Under the pieces are notes generated by a model. The model saw only the letters and a list, made by a program, of their open reading frames with translations. It had not been told where the DNA came from and ran no database searches. From Linnemannia schmuckeri (taxonomy: Eukaryota; Mortierellomycota; Mortierellomycetes; Mortierellales; Mortierellaceae): a stretch of 64,000 bases of DNA. Location of the stretch: positions 186,001 to 250,000 of the forward strand of contig JANATG010000020.1 in NCBI GenBank assembly GCA_029449235.1, read 5' to 3'. Shown piece by piece: positions 48,022-57,954 of this stretch (positions within the stretch are counted from its first letter, which is position 1; every line of letters starts with the position of its first letter). The translations under genes were made by a program, and so were the position numbers.

Positions 48022-50307
48022 ATGCCCAACAACCACGGCCCTGTGCCGTACCATCCCGATCCTAACGAGGAAAGGAACATGGACGGTATTGAAGTAGCAT
48101 CCCCAGAGCTTTCGACTCAGGAGTTCGACAACTCTGTCGCTGCTGCCCAGGCTGGGATTGAACCAGAGTTTGTGGTTGTCACCCGCTCCAAGACAACCTA
48201 CTGGCTTCAATTCCCTGTCTCTTGCTTTGATGACGGCGCTTCTCTGACTGCGATGGCCAACTGGACCATCGGCACCCTTAAAAAGGTGGCCACCGTCAAG
48301 CCCAAATCATTTGCCATCGAAACTCTGCCCTCCGCCACCGGGGCCCAGGAGAAGTTCCTCATCTTCCAGGTTTATACATTGCACGAAGCGGAAGCTGCTT
48401 GCAAGCATGGAAGCAAGGACAACACAGGCAACGTCACTCGTTTTGCAATCTACACCCCTGAAGCCCAGGCTGCACAACAAGGGCGCATGCTCAAAATCAT
48501 GTCCCTCTCATTCGACACAACAGCTGACCAGATTGAAGCTGCATTGAGCAAGTATGGAGCGATCGAATCAGTCCGTACATCATTCAATGCCAAGGCTACT
48601 ATGATCACTGCTACGGTTATTTATGTGTCTGCCACAACCATCGAGACGCTTAAAGCCCAACACACAACATACATGCAGGTGCGAGACGACATTGCCACGG
48701 TGACCTGGTTGGGAAACCAGCCTGTCCATCATAACAATCTCCTCACCATGAAGCTTGCTCACTTGCCTATTGGCATCAATCCCGTCGAGATTGCACGTCT
48801 CTTTGCACACCCGGACCCCGAGGACCCCAACGCAGCTGCCATCCCATTCCATTCCATTGTAATGCCCCGTAACATCTATAGCAACAAACGTCAACCCGAG
48901 GCATTTATTTTGTTCGCAACTGCTGATCAACAGCAAACCGCGATAAAGGTACCAGTCAAAATTGGCAACCACAAAACATGCTGGGTTTCAAGTAGTCAAC
49001 CAACTTGCCGTCATTGTGGAGATCCGGCCCACTTTGTCAATGAGTGCCCAGTCAAGTCGGTCAACATCTCAGCCTCCGTCGAACGCCGTTCCAATATCAG
49101 CACTATCAAGGCCCGTACTCAATCCCAATCCTCAGGCACTCGCCCATTCACCCAGGTTCCCAATACCGGCACTCCTACGCCTGCAAAAAAGCTGTCGTCG
49201 TCGGCTCGCACATCCCCGACCAAGAGTTACTCGTCCGTCGCAGGTACGGTCAGAAACCGAGGTTCAGTCGCATCCAACCCAATTATCATCGGCACACCCA
49301 CCCCCCAGGCTTGTGTTGATACTTCTCCAGGCATAACCCCCGCTGCTGCCACGTCTATCACACCTGCGGCACGTTCTGCGGCACGTTCTGCGGTTGCAAA
49401 CGCTTCAAGTGCCCCTTTAAACATTCCTATGGACTGGATAAAGTACTTTGACGATCAAGTGGCCAAAATGAAACAACAGCAGAAGGACGAGCTTGCCAAC
49501 ATCCGCGACAATATGCGTGCTGAGATTCGTACCGCATTGCAGGCAGGGTTCGACCAGCTCAAAACGTGGCTCAAAGGGACGGAATCACAGCCTATCAACA
49601 TCCATGGAACATCAACATCAACCTCGGCAATGGAAAAGGAAGACATCGAGCTTCCAGAAGCACCTACCCAAGAATTCGTCCCCGATTCTCTCCCACCAAC
49701 ACAGTCTCCAGCTGCTTCCCCTCATAGCCCGCAGGAAGTAACAACCTCGGGAGTGCAGAGGCGACCGAACACACCACCCGCAGGACCGGCACCTTACTGT
49801 GTCCTCAATCAACGCGTCCATTCAACTGGTGAAATTGTTAACGCAAAACATGGGGTGGAGCGAGGCGAGAGCGAACTCACTAGAAGACACAAAACCCCAC
49901 AGGACCATAAAGGCAAGGCAGTCCCGGGGCGTAATCAACAGGAGGCCGCTTCTGACGTACCAACGCCATACCATCAGCTCAATCAACAACGCATCAACAT
50001 CCTCGAGGAGGCCAACAACGCCTTGACAACAACCAATACTGCTTTGCAGGCCCAAATTCAGCAACTCGAAGCACGACTTGCACAACAAGAGGCGTCCTTT
50101 TTACGTTTTCAACAGATGATAGGAGCTCAAAACACTGCTCGGCAAGTATACAGCCCAAACAACAACTTTGCTGCCCTTAATACACAGGAGGTTGCCGAGT
50201 ATGGAGAAGTTGAGCACTATGGCAGCGCAACACCACATATCCACCACAATGCCGGCACCAACACTGACGACAACACCCAGGACTCCCAAAGCGACCAGGA
50301 GCTGTAA
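48022..50307 (+). CDS. LINE ORF1, RRM-like and zinc-knuckle RNA-binding protein
   Basis: 761 residues. ORF1 proteins of LINEs coat the element RNA in the retrotransposition particle. Residues about 155-230 (MLKIMSLSFDTTADQIEAAL...YGAIESV) look like an RNA-recognition fold, with a second similar unit after it. A CCHC knuckle, CRHCGDPAHFVNEC, lies at about residues 329-342. A Ser/Thr/Pro-rich middle follows. Near the C-terminus a heptad-like stretch (ANNALTTTNTALQAQIQQLE) suggests coiled-coil multimerisation. The frame is intact. The stop overlaps the ORF2 start as TAATG. Confidence 0.88.
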   Translation: MPNNHGPVPYHPDPNEERNMDGIEVASPELSTQEFDNSVAAAQAGIEPEFVVVTRSKTTYWLQFPVSCFDDGASLTAMANWTIGTLKKVATVKPKSFAIETLPSATGAQEKFLIFQVYTLHEAEAACKHGSKDNTGNVTRFAIYTPEAQAAQQGRMLKIMSLSFDTTADQIEAALSKYGAIESVRTSFNAKATMITATVIYVSATTIETLKAQHTTYMQVRDDIATVTWLGNQPVHHNNLLTMKLAHLPIGINPVEIARLFAHPDPEDPNAAAIPFHSIVMPRNIYSNKRQPEAFILFATADQQQTAIKVPVKIGNHKTCWVSSSQPTCRHCGDPAHFVNECPVKSVNISASVERRSNISTIKARTQSQSSGTRPFTQVPNTGTPTPAKKLSSSARTSPTKSYSSVAGTVRNRGSVASNPIIIGTPTPQACVDTSPGITPAAATSITPAARSAARSAVANASSAPLNIPMDWIKYFDDQVAKMKQQQKDELANIRDNMRAEIRTALQAGFDQLKTWLKGTESQPINIHGTSTSTSAMEKEDIELPEAPTQEFVPDSLPPTQSPAASPHSPQEVTTSGVQRRPNTPPAGPAPYCVLNQRVHSTGEIVNAKHGVERGESELTRRHKTPQDHKGKAVPGRNQQEAASDVPTPYHQLNQQRINILEEANNALTTTNTALQAQIQQLEARLAQQEASFLRFQQMIGAQNTARQVYSPNNNFAALNTQEVAEYGEVEHYGSATPHIHHNAGTNTDDNTQDSQSDQEL

Positions 50308-53300
50308 TGTCAAACACACCAACACCAACATACATTCCTGGACGTTTCGACCCCAGCACTTTTCACGACCCTTTCCACACCTTTACAGTGGCAACGTTCA
50401 ACGTCCGCGGCGGCAACAGGGACAACTATTTCAATTATTTAACGCAACGCGTCAATCAACTCAATATTAGTATTCTTGGCGTGCAGGAAACAAAAATTCA
50501 AGCCGATAAAAACAAACACCTTCTTCACCGTCGATGCAGCAACCTCTATACCGGTCTCTGGAACCATACTACAACACACTTCAATGGAAAGGGCGTAGGC
50601 ATCCTCATCCACAAAACATGGGCAACATACCTGACAACAACATTCTCCGATCAGAATGGACGTGGCATTGGAGCCCTGTTCGGTTTCAAACACGGCTTCC
50701 AGCTGGCAGTCATCAACTGCTATTTTCCTCCCAAAGGCTCCAACACATACGCCTCAGATTTTCAACAACTCCACTACTGGGTTACCACTCATATCGACAA
50801 ACATAGAGCAAATGGCGCTCATGTTCTGCTGATGGGCGACTTCAATGGCGTTGTCAATCCTGCTATTGATCGCAACTCCGCTACCAGAACGACCTCAACC
50901 CCAGAGCTAAGCTTGTATCCATGGTTGTTGGGACGTTGTTTTGTTGATACTTTCCGTTCCTTGCACCCTACTACTCCTCTGTTTACATTTCATCGTTCAG
51001 ATCAAATAGACACAAGCCGTATAGATTTGATTTGGGCATCTTCAGGTCTGGCGTCGTACCTGCTCCACACCAACATCCATGAGCCCGACGAGTTCGAAAG
51101 CAGCGACCACTCCATGTTCCTGGCAACGTTCGATCTCCACTCGCTTATCCGGCCTGCAAATCAAGCAAATCTGGCCGCACAGCGGCCAAAAGACAAGAAG
51201 CTCCTACTGGAAGATGCAGACAATGAGGCTTGGGAGTCCTTTACGGAGCAGGTCGATCGTTGTCTTGACGTCTACGGCCGCCTGGAAGACGTCCCTCAAT
51301 TCCCTGCCGCTTTCCGCCCCGGACCGACAATGAAACCGTTTTCAGAGGATGACTTGCGGGGGTTTCCTTTGAATGCGGCTTGGGAGCTGCTCCGTGAAAC
51401 CATCATATCATCTGCGTTCGCACACCTCCCTAGCGCGCGCACTGGTGGCCGTCCCCCCCCTCCTGAAGGCGAAGGGCTTCTTCTTATCAAGATCCAGGAA
51501 CTTGGCGGTATAATCTCGTCCGCCCGCACAGTGTTCATTCTACAGCAGCTGCCCGAAGGGGTGACCAAGGAGAGCGTACACAGACGGTTTGTCGACTGGC
51601 ATCGAGCAAACGGACCACAACTGGGGCTGAGCAGCGTTCCGGACATGGAGGCATCGACCATGGCATGGGATGGATGGATCAGGGAGGTGCAAAGGCCTTG
51701 GCGACAGGGGAGACTGGACCATCAGGAATACTATGCTGCCAACAAACAGGATATTATCAATACCCACATTGAGAATCGCGACCTTCGATTCCAGACGCAT
51801 ACAAGGCAGACGATCCGCGGCATCCTTGACATCTCAGAGGGACGCGTAAATCTTGACCACCTTGTTGTTGAAGCTGATCCTGTCAATCCTGGTGCCGCAC
51901 GGAACGGACCTCCTGTCACCTATGTTATTGACGACCCCGACGAGATCAAAGCACGAGTACGTCAATATTTTTGCGATACATTCCACAAGGAACGACCAAC
52001 GCAACCTTTGAGTGATGAATGGAGGGCTGCTTACCAACCGAGGGAGGATGTTTGCTCAGAGTGGTACGACTCGGTGATGGTGGTGCCGGATTATGAGGAA
52101 GTTTGTGCAGCGATAGCGGCGGCACCATTGGGTAAGGCACCCGGCCATTCGAAGGTGTCTGGAGACCTCTTGAAACGACTGGGACCTCTGGCACAAGCAT
52201 TGTTTGTAGTCCTGGTGCAGGCGTGCTTTGTGCAAGGGGTAATGCCGGAGGACTGGTTGAAAGGTGTGATCTATTGCATACCAAAAGGACCGGTGTGGTC
52301 GGGAAAGATTAGTGAGGTGCGCCCTATCACTCTATTGGAACATGGTAGGAAGATTTTCTTTTCCATCATGGTAAATCGACTCACCATGGTGCTATCTCGT
52401 CACTCCATATTCCGCGGACCCAACTTCTCGGTGCTTAAAGGAACAATGACCAAAGACCCGATACACATCCTGAACTCGGTCCTCGAGGACGCCCGAGAGT
52501 ATAAGAAGGAGGTCTGGGTCTTGCTGCAGGATATGAGGCGGTGTTTCGACTCTGTGTCGTGTCAACGAGGTGGGATGTTGGAATTGGGCCTGCGACATCT
52601 CAAGATCCCGAACAAGTTCATCGAATTGTGTCACTATGTCGCCGCGACTAAGACCAACCGGATCATTACCGCATATGGCCTTACAGAAGCATACAACCCC
52701 CGCTGTGGCCTAGATCAGGGAGGAGTCGAGAGTCCCCTTCTCTGGCGCATCGTCTACGAGGTCCTGCTTGCCCAGGTGTGGCAGTCCAATCTCGGCTACC
52801 CAATGGTCAACAGGGCCGACCTACGGGCCTTTCACAAGATCCCCACCTTCGAGTTCATGCACCCTGACACGCCACTCAAGATCGCCTGCCTCGCGTTCAT
52901 GGACGACACGCAATGGATTGCTCCATCCAAGGCTAATTTACAAGAGATCACAAACAGGGCGATGAGTTTCTTTGCATTGCATGGTATTGAGATCAACCCA
53001 AAAAAATCAGAACTGATCGTGGTCAACTCTACCTGTGCTGATCCCTCAATTAGGCTCGGTGCGGACACGGTGACCGCTCTACCTCCTGCCACTGCTGCCA
53101 GGGTCCTGGGAGTGTGGTTCTCCGCCGATGGCAAAGGCGCTCACACACGGCAGCTAGTCAAGGAGGAAGTGTCAAAGATGTGTCAGATTCTTTCGCGCAA
53201 GGCTGTTACCGACAAGCAGTGCATCTACATCTTCAACAACGTCCTGCTGCCACGGATTCTATACCGGTTGGCGGTGACAATCCTTAGCCCCCGCGAGATA

Positions 53301-53909
53301 AAGACCATCGTTGGCCAGTATTCGAGCGTTGTCCGTCAGAAGGTGGGTCTGCCCCATGGTTCGCCAACCAGTATCTTGTTTCACCGTCGGCTGTACGGCC
53401 TGCGAGACCTCGGTGACGCCCTAACGGAGGAGCAAGTGTCTACCGCGCACCTTCGCCTCAATGACCACGATCTGCTGGGAATGGTGTTGGCGAATCGAGC
53501 AATGGCCCATCAGGCTGAGTGTCGTCTTACGGTCTCCCCCTTTCTTATCCCAGCCATCGGTGCCCAGTTCAGTCGATATAACCTCCTTGGGCATGTCTGT
53601 CGTCTCATGGTTGAAAGGGGCATCACCTTTCAGCCGCCTGGGATCCCTGTCAACATCACTCGATTCATCGGTTTCGTACTCCCCCCGGATGTGTATCCTA
53701 AAATCGCCCATCAACTCCTTCTGGACGGAGTCGTCACTTTGGACGATGTGTTGACTGACGATGGCCAATCCCTGGCATCCTGGCAAGACCTCCGTGCACG
53801 GCACAAGCTGAAAGGCCCTGTCCACCGCTGGTTCAAAGAGCTGGTGAAAGTCGTCTCGCTACCCCCAACAGCTGCTAACTACTGCTGCGGTCGTTATCGA
53901 AATAGATGA
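50307..53909 (+). CDS. LINE ORF2 first segment: endonuclease and reverse transcriptase
   Basis: 1,200 residues, with the ATG sharing the A of the ORF1 stop. The N-terminus is an APE-type endonuclease: TFNVRGG, GVQETK, MGDFNG, RIDLIW and SSDHS carry the expected Asn, Glu, Asp/Asn, Arg-Ile-Asp and Asp-His residues. The reverse transcriptase follows: GKAPGHSKVSGD, RPITLLEHGRK, LLQDMRRCFDSVS, GLDQGGVESPLLW and the catalytic AFMDDTQWIAPS, with the Asp pair intact. It nicks target DNA and copies the element RNA at the nick. The frame stops at 53909 after a shift near a C5 run (53862-53866), cutting off the RNase H part. The endonuclease and RT look whole. Confidence 0.93.
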   Translation: MSNTPTPTYIPGRFDPSTFHDPFHTFTVATFNVRGGNRDNYFNYLTQRVNQLNISILGVQETKIQADKNKHLLHRRCSNLYTGLWNHTTTHFNGKGVGILIHKTWATYLTTTFSDQNGRGIGALFGFKHGFQLAVINCYFPPKGSNTYASDFQQLHYWVTTHIDKHRANGAHVLLMGDFNGVVNPAIDRNSATRTTSTPELSLYPWLLGRCFVDTFRSLHPTTPLFTFHRSDQIDTSRIDLIWASSGLASYLLHTNIHEPDEFESSDHSMFLATFDLHSLIRPANQANLAAQRPKDKKLLLEDADNEAWESFTEQVDRCLDVYGRLEDVPQFPAAFRPGPTMKPFSEDDLRGFPLNAAWELLRETIISSAFAHLPSARTGGRPPPPEGEGLLLIKIQELGGIISSARTVFILQQLPEGVTKESVHRRFVDWHRANGPQLGLSSVPDMEASTMAWDGWIREVQRPWRQGRLDHQEYYAANKQDIINTHIENRDLRFQTHTRQTIRGILDISEGRVNLDHLVVEADPVNPGAARNGPPVTYVIDDPDEIKARVRQYFCDTFHKERPTQPLSDEWRAAYQPREDVCSEWYDSVMVVPDYEEVCAAIAAAPLGKAPGHSKVSGDLLKRLGPLAQALFVVLVQACFVQGVMPEDWLKGVIYCIPKGPVWSGKISEVRPITLLEHGRKIFFSIMVNRLTMVLSRHSIFRGPNFSVLKGTMTKDPIHILNSVLEDAREYKKEVWVLLQDMRRCFDSVSCQRGGMLELGLRHLKIPNKFIELCHYVAATKTNRIITAYGLTEAYNPRCGLDQGGVESPLLWRIVYEVLLAQVWQSNLGYPMVNRADLRAFHKIPTFEFMHPDTPLKIACLAFMDDTQWIAPSKANLQEITNRAMSFFALHGIEINPKKSELIVVNSTCADPSIRLGADTVTALPPATAARVLGVWFSADGKGAHTRQLVKEEVSKMCQILSRKAVTDKQCIYIFNNVLLPRILYRLAVTILSPREIKTIVGQYSSVVRQKVGLPHGSPTSILFHRRLYGLRDLGDALTEEQVSTAHLRLNDHDLLGMVLANRAMAHQAECRLTVSPFLIPAIGAQFSRYNLLGHVCRLMVERGITFQPPGIPVNITRFIGFVLPPDVYPKIAHQLLLDGVVTLDDVLTDDGQSLASWQDLRARHKLKGPVHRWFKELVKVVSLPPTAANYCCGRYRNR

Positions 53910-54790
53910 TGGTAAAGCGACGACAGCAGCCGCTTCGGTACCTTCGCCTGTCGAGGAGGACTCTTTAGTGGCGACCTCAAGTCCTCTGCTGCAATACGAA
54001 GACGATGATTCCTCCGAGGATGAAAAGCTGATTAACCGAGCCTTGGAACGTCGTCGAGGGCAACAGAGAGAAGCGGCTATCATCTCCCTGGCCCATGTTC
54101 CCGCTGACGACAGAGTCACCGCAGCGCCCACACCTGACCGTGGTGAGGCTGCTGATTCCCTGCAGGTATGCCCCTCTCCCTTTGCAACCATTGCTTCATC
54201 TGATGTTGCTGAGGGTAGCGGAGGTGTCGATGTTGGTGAAGGAAGCGATGACAAAAGGAATGGAGGTGAGGAGGTGAGTGGACTCGAGGGTGTGTATAAA
54301 GAAAAAACAAAAGGAAAAAAGGTCCAGCGCGAAAACAGGGGGTTTTTATACCTGGACACATTCTTGGGCGAAAAAAAGCAAAGGGCAAAAAAAGACAAGG
54401 GAAAATTCTCATTTGCAGCCCAGACCAAAACAAAAACCACACGCGCAATCAACAGCTCAGATGAGCGTGGGAGTGAGATTGACAAGGCAGGTTTTGTGAG
54501 TGATAAGAGGGCGTGGGGTAAGGAGTGTTGCCTGCAAGGGACATGCTCCGGTTCTTCTTCTTCGTCTTTTCTTTCTTCATTGTCCTTTTATGATTCTTTT
54601 TATGCTTCTGCTTCGCTTTTGTTTCCTTCTTCGTCGACGTCTTCTTCTTTGTCACTTTCTTCTATTTCCTTTCCCGCTGCCGCTGAGTCGGATATTGGTC
54701 CTGCCTTGTCTTGTGAGCCATTTGTTACTTCTACTTTGACTATTGAAACTGATCCCTTGTTATCTTCTTGTTGCAATCAGTACCCCGCTT
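53869..54790 (+). pseudogene. LINE ORF2 middle segment in a shifted frame
   Basis: Coding-like sequence continues in the +1 frame: EIDDGKATTAAASVPSPVEE, EDDDSSEDEKLINRALERR, then a Lys-rich stretch and a Ser-rich stretch. The frame ends at 54849, but the coding pattern has passed to the next frame near 54780, at a C4 run. It is a low-complexity linker with no recognised domain. Confidence 0.65.
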
Positions 54791-57740
54791 GGGCGTACCT
54801 TTCACTTCTGATCCTTCCTTTATTTTTGATGTTTCTTCTTTTACTATAATTGATCAACCACTTGTTCTTTCTTCTTCTTCTTCTTCTTCTTCTTCTTCTT
54901 CTTCTTCTTCTTCTTCTTCGTCTTTGTCTTCTTCCTTTTCTTCATCATCTTCTTCTTCTTCTTCTATTCTTCCAGTTTCCGTCTCTTCTTTTGTTCCATC
55001 TTCTTCTCTTGTCCCTTCGTTGTCACCACCCCTTCCTCCTTCTTTTTCTCCCTCTGACGCCCCTACGACATTCCTTTCTCTTACCTCCCTTTCTTTGTTG
55101 CCACTTACTTCCTTTTCTACTTTTTCTCCTTTTGATCTTTTTTCAACACCAATCTCTTCTTTTCTTTTTGATTCTACTCTTCCCCCTCTCCTCCCTCCTC
55201 CACCACCTCCTTCTCTCAATCTTCCTCCACCAACTTTATCTTTACCCTCTTCTCCTCAGTCACCTATTCCTTCGCCTTCACTCACACTTCCATCATTGTC
55301 ACTGCCTTCGGCCTTGCCACTTGTCGTCGCCCCTGATCCAGTCTCGAGCTCTGTTCAGTTTGGTCCATCTGCATCCCTCTATCAAAGCACAGACACTCCA
55401 CCCAACACACCAGCACTCCCCACACCAACATCATCTCCCACTCCACCATCTCTTCACGCTCTCTTACCTCTCCCACCCGATGCAACCGACCCTATCTTTG
55501 AACGGGCAGTCACCACTTTGGACAATGCTTGCAGAGAACGTCTCCTTCGCCCCGCAGCCGAGTTCAATGCCGAGATCCGTCGCATTGCCAGCGATACCAA
55601 GAGACAACAAACAATGGACTCCACAAAGTATACCGCGCTCAGAGCTCGATATCGGAAACAGCTTGCCAAGAGACCACAAGACCTAGCCATCATGCTGCTG
55701 ACAATCGATAAAGAGGCTGCCAATGCCACAGCACGCAGCCAGTCTCTTTCCAGCCGTCGCAAGACCATTGCCGTGGAGATCCGCCGCCGAGCCACCGAGG
55801 CCATCAGTGAGTACCGCACCCGCCGCCTAAGCGATCTTCGAGCGGACCTGGAAACCAGGCTGGTCAAGGCAGCAGTAAGCTCTAATCTCCAGGAATCCCT
55901 TCAAGCCAAGAAACTGCAACAGAAACAGGATTCTGAAGTACTTCGCCGGCAACATCGCTCTGTCGTCTCTCGTCTGAAGGAAACACTGCCTCAATTTAAG
56001 GGAACAAAGCCTCGCAACAAACCAACCTTCGACACCACTGCTAGTTTTCCGTTACAGGAGTGTTATCGAGTCCAACCACCTTCTGCACCAGGATTACCCA
56101 CTTTGCACATTGGACCTCTTTGCATGTCACTAACAGAAGCGGCTTCCATGCGTGCCATACAGGACACACCGGTTAACAACACCACGCCACGCATTCTGTA
56201 TTCGGACGGATCCCTTTTGAACTCTGGAATGAAGAATGTCTCTCAGGCTTTTGGAGCTGTCGACCTCTCTCAGGACAATCCCCTCACGATTCAAGGACGA
56301 ACGGACGGACATGCCTCCTCGGCCAAGGCCGAACTTCTGGGTCTTCTAGCTGCAATTCTGGCAGCACCTCCAGAGCAGGACATTATAGTTCGCCTTGATA
56401 ACCAGTCAGTGGTAGACCAGTACCGCCGACTAGTAAAGAATCGTCGGAATGTTCTGCCCAGGAAGCGGTTCAGGAGCACATACGCTGGTATTTGGGCGGT
56501 ACTCTGGCAGATTGTGGAAACTCGGCCAGGCGGGGTTGAGGTGGAGTGGATAAAGGGACATAGCAATGTACATGGGAATGAGCTTGCAGACCAGGCGGCA
56601 AAGGAGGCTGCACAGAGCGACACAGTACCCGTAGCGGTGGATCTGGCGCAACAGACGGACATTAGGAACTTTGCATATTGTTACGGTGGGCTTGTGGAGA
56701 TTGATCTTCGGCAGCTGCTCAAACAACAAACGACAATTCGGCACCATCAGGCCTGGACAGCACAGAGGCGAGTCAAGAGGGCGATCCCAGACATCGAGGA
56801 CGTGGAGTGGCGATCGACCCTGGCCCATGTTCATGATAGGCGAGCCGTCTTTACATTCTACAGCAACAGCAAGGACTCTCACCAACGTACACATCACATC
56901 AAGAAGCTGCATGGCATGTTGCCCACTTTGAACTCTATGCAAGCGCGCAAACCGGACCTTTATTCGACCTGCCTGTGCCGACGATGCGAGCTTGAAGAGG
57001 AGGACAACAAACATGTCTGGAATTGTCCCCTTGCTGCAGAAACCACCACTACGATCTGGAAGGAGGCCATGGATAGGATTGATGGGTGGGGTGTACAGGC
57101 AACAAACAGCTACAACGCCGCCAGGAAGCGTGAATATGATCGTGCGATTGCCCATGGACGCCAGATGCCAAGGCCGGTCCCCATACACTGGCAGTCGCCC
57201 TCGGATGCGGAACATGTTCAAAGATTCTCTTCTATCGGTGGAGCTCAAGCCGTGCACAGCGGTAGTCCTGCTCCCGATCGTGATGAGAACCCCAAGTGGA
57301 GTGTCTCGGACCTCCTTCGCGGTATCACCCCCAAGAGTATGTTAACTGAATGGTCCGCGGTTTTCCGAACCCCACAGTTCATCGCCAAGACAGTTTTGCA
57401 TAGGTTTGTTGGCTACCTGGAGGCGCAGGCTTCGGAGTTGATATGGAAGCCTCGGTGCTCCGCGACGATCGCGTGGGAGCAGACACAAGGCATCTCCGTC
57501 AAGAACAAGACCTCCAAGTACACAGGTCCCCGAGGTGACTGGAGTCAGGGATACGGCTACATCACACAAGATGGTTTTTGCCCGTGTGGCGCTTCGCTAG
57601 CCACACATGAGAATGGGCGCTGCCCTGGAGCGTCCATGGATCCACGCGCGGCCGATGAGCGGTTGCTGGATAGTTTGTTGGGAAGGAGGAGATTGTCATT
57701 AATGGAGAGGATGGGAAGAATTCCTTTTCTTCGTGTTTAG
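54768..57740 (+). CDS. LINE ORF2 last segment: poly-Ser linker, RNase H and Cys-rich end
   Basis: The ~990-codon open frame is not an independent gene; its apparent start is only where the frame opens. It begins with a long Ser run coded by TCT/TCC repeats (about 54870-54965) and Pro/Ser-rich sequence, then a basic helical part. RNase H follows from about 56190: YSDGS (Asp), AKAELLGLLA (Glu), VRLDNQS (Asp) and GHSNVHGNELADQA (His/Asp), all catalytic residues present. Next come CLCRRCELEEEDNKHVWNC, a Cys/His zinc-type motif, and a C-terminal block with FCPCGASLATHENGRC. RNase H removes the RNA strand after copying. Confidence 0.88.
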   Translation: MLQSVPRLGVPFTSDPSFIFDVSSFTIIDQPLVLSSSSSSSSSSSSSSSSSSLSSSFSSSSSSSSSILPVSVSSFVPSSSLVPSLSPPLPPSFSPSDAPTTFLSLTSLSLLPLTSFSTFSPFDLFSTPISSFLFDSTLPPLLPPPPPPSLNLPPPTLSLPSSPQSPIPSPSLTLPSLSLPSALPLVVAPDPVSSSVQFGPSASLYQSTDTPPNTPALPTPTSSPTPPSLHALLPLPPDATDPIFERAVTTLDNACRERLLRPAAEFNAEIRRIASDTKRQQTMDSTKYTALRARYRKQLAKRPQDLAIMLLTIDKEAANATARSQSLSSRRKTIAVEIRRRATEAISEYRTRRLSDLRADLETRLVKAAVSSNLQESLQAKKLQQKQDSEVLRRQHRSVVSRLKETLPQFKGTKPRNKPTFDTTASFPLQECYRVQPPSAPGLPTLHIGPLCMSLTEAASMRAIQDTPVNNTTPRILYSDGSLLNSGMKNVSQAFGAVDLSQDNPLTIQGRTDGHASSAKAELLGLLAAILAAPPEQDIIVRLDNQSVVDQYRRLVKNRRNVLPRKRFRSTYAGIWAVLWQIVETRPGGVEVEWIKGHSNVHGNELADQAAKEAAQSDTVPVAVDLAQQTDIRNFAYCYGGLVEIDLRQLLKQQTTIRHHQAWTAQRRVKRAIPDIEDVEWRSTLAHVHDRRAVFTFYSNSKDSHQRTHHIKKLHGMLPTLNSMQARKPDLYSTCLCRRCELEEEDNKHVWNCPLAAETTTTIWKEAMDRIDGWGVQATNSYNAARKREYDRAIAHGRQMPRPVPIHWQSPSDAEHVQRFSSIGGAQAVHSGSPAPDRDENPKWSVSDLLRGITPKSMLTEWSAVFRTPQFIAKTVLHRFVGYLEAQASELIWKPRCSATIAWEQTQGISVKNKTSKYTGPRGDWSQGYGYITQDGFCPCGASLATHENGRCPGASMDPRAADERLLDSLLGRRRLSLMERMGRIPFLRV

Positions 57741-57929
57741 TTTTATTTTCTTCTATTGAAGCTGTGAGGAGCAGCGGCAATTGTTGCGCAGAGCCAGGTT
57801 GTGGACCGGACTGCGACTGGTGGATGGCTCTTGGAAGAGTTTGGTATGTAGCTCCTTTCACTATCGAATGCCTTTCTTGGGCTTTTCACTGGAGAAATAA
57901 AATTGCGTACGAAAAAAAAAAAAAAAAAA

Positions 57930-57954
57930 GCCCACTTTGAACTCTATGCAAGCG
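57930..57954 (+). other. 25-nt LINE scrap at an element junction
   Basis: Between the A tail of the complete LINE and the next copy lie 25 nt identical to 56921-56945, an internal ORF2 stretch, out of order with what follows. Confidence 0.8.

Larger units (their letters stand above)
47818..57929 (+). mobile_element. Near-complete Tad-like LINE retrotransposon
   Basis: A 10.1-kb plus-strand element: about 204 nt of 5' untranslated DNA, ORF1 (48022-50307), ORF2 in three frame segments (50307-57740), a 170-nt 3' untranslated part ending GAGAAATAAAATTGCGTACG and an A tail. Domain order (zinc-knuckle ORF1; endonuclease, RT, RNase H, Cys motif in ORF2) fits the Tad1/I group of fungal LINEs. The left edge directly follows a GGAAAGCTAGGAAA motif. 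The right flank does not repeat it, so the exact ends are inferred. Two frameshifts break ORF2. Confidence 0.92.

Noticed and set aside
53968..54849. An independent third ORF in the LINE
   Set aside because: It reads on from ORF2 and into the RNase H segment through frame changes, without its own start context or domain.
56130..57861. Long open frames opposite the LINE ORF2 end
   Set aside because: They mirror the RNase H coding strand and recur in every LINE copy; shadows of the real frame.
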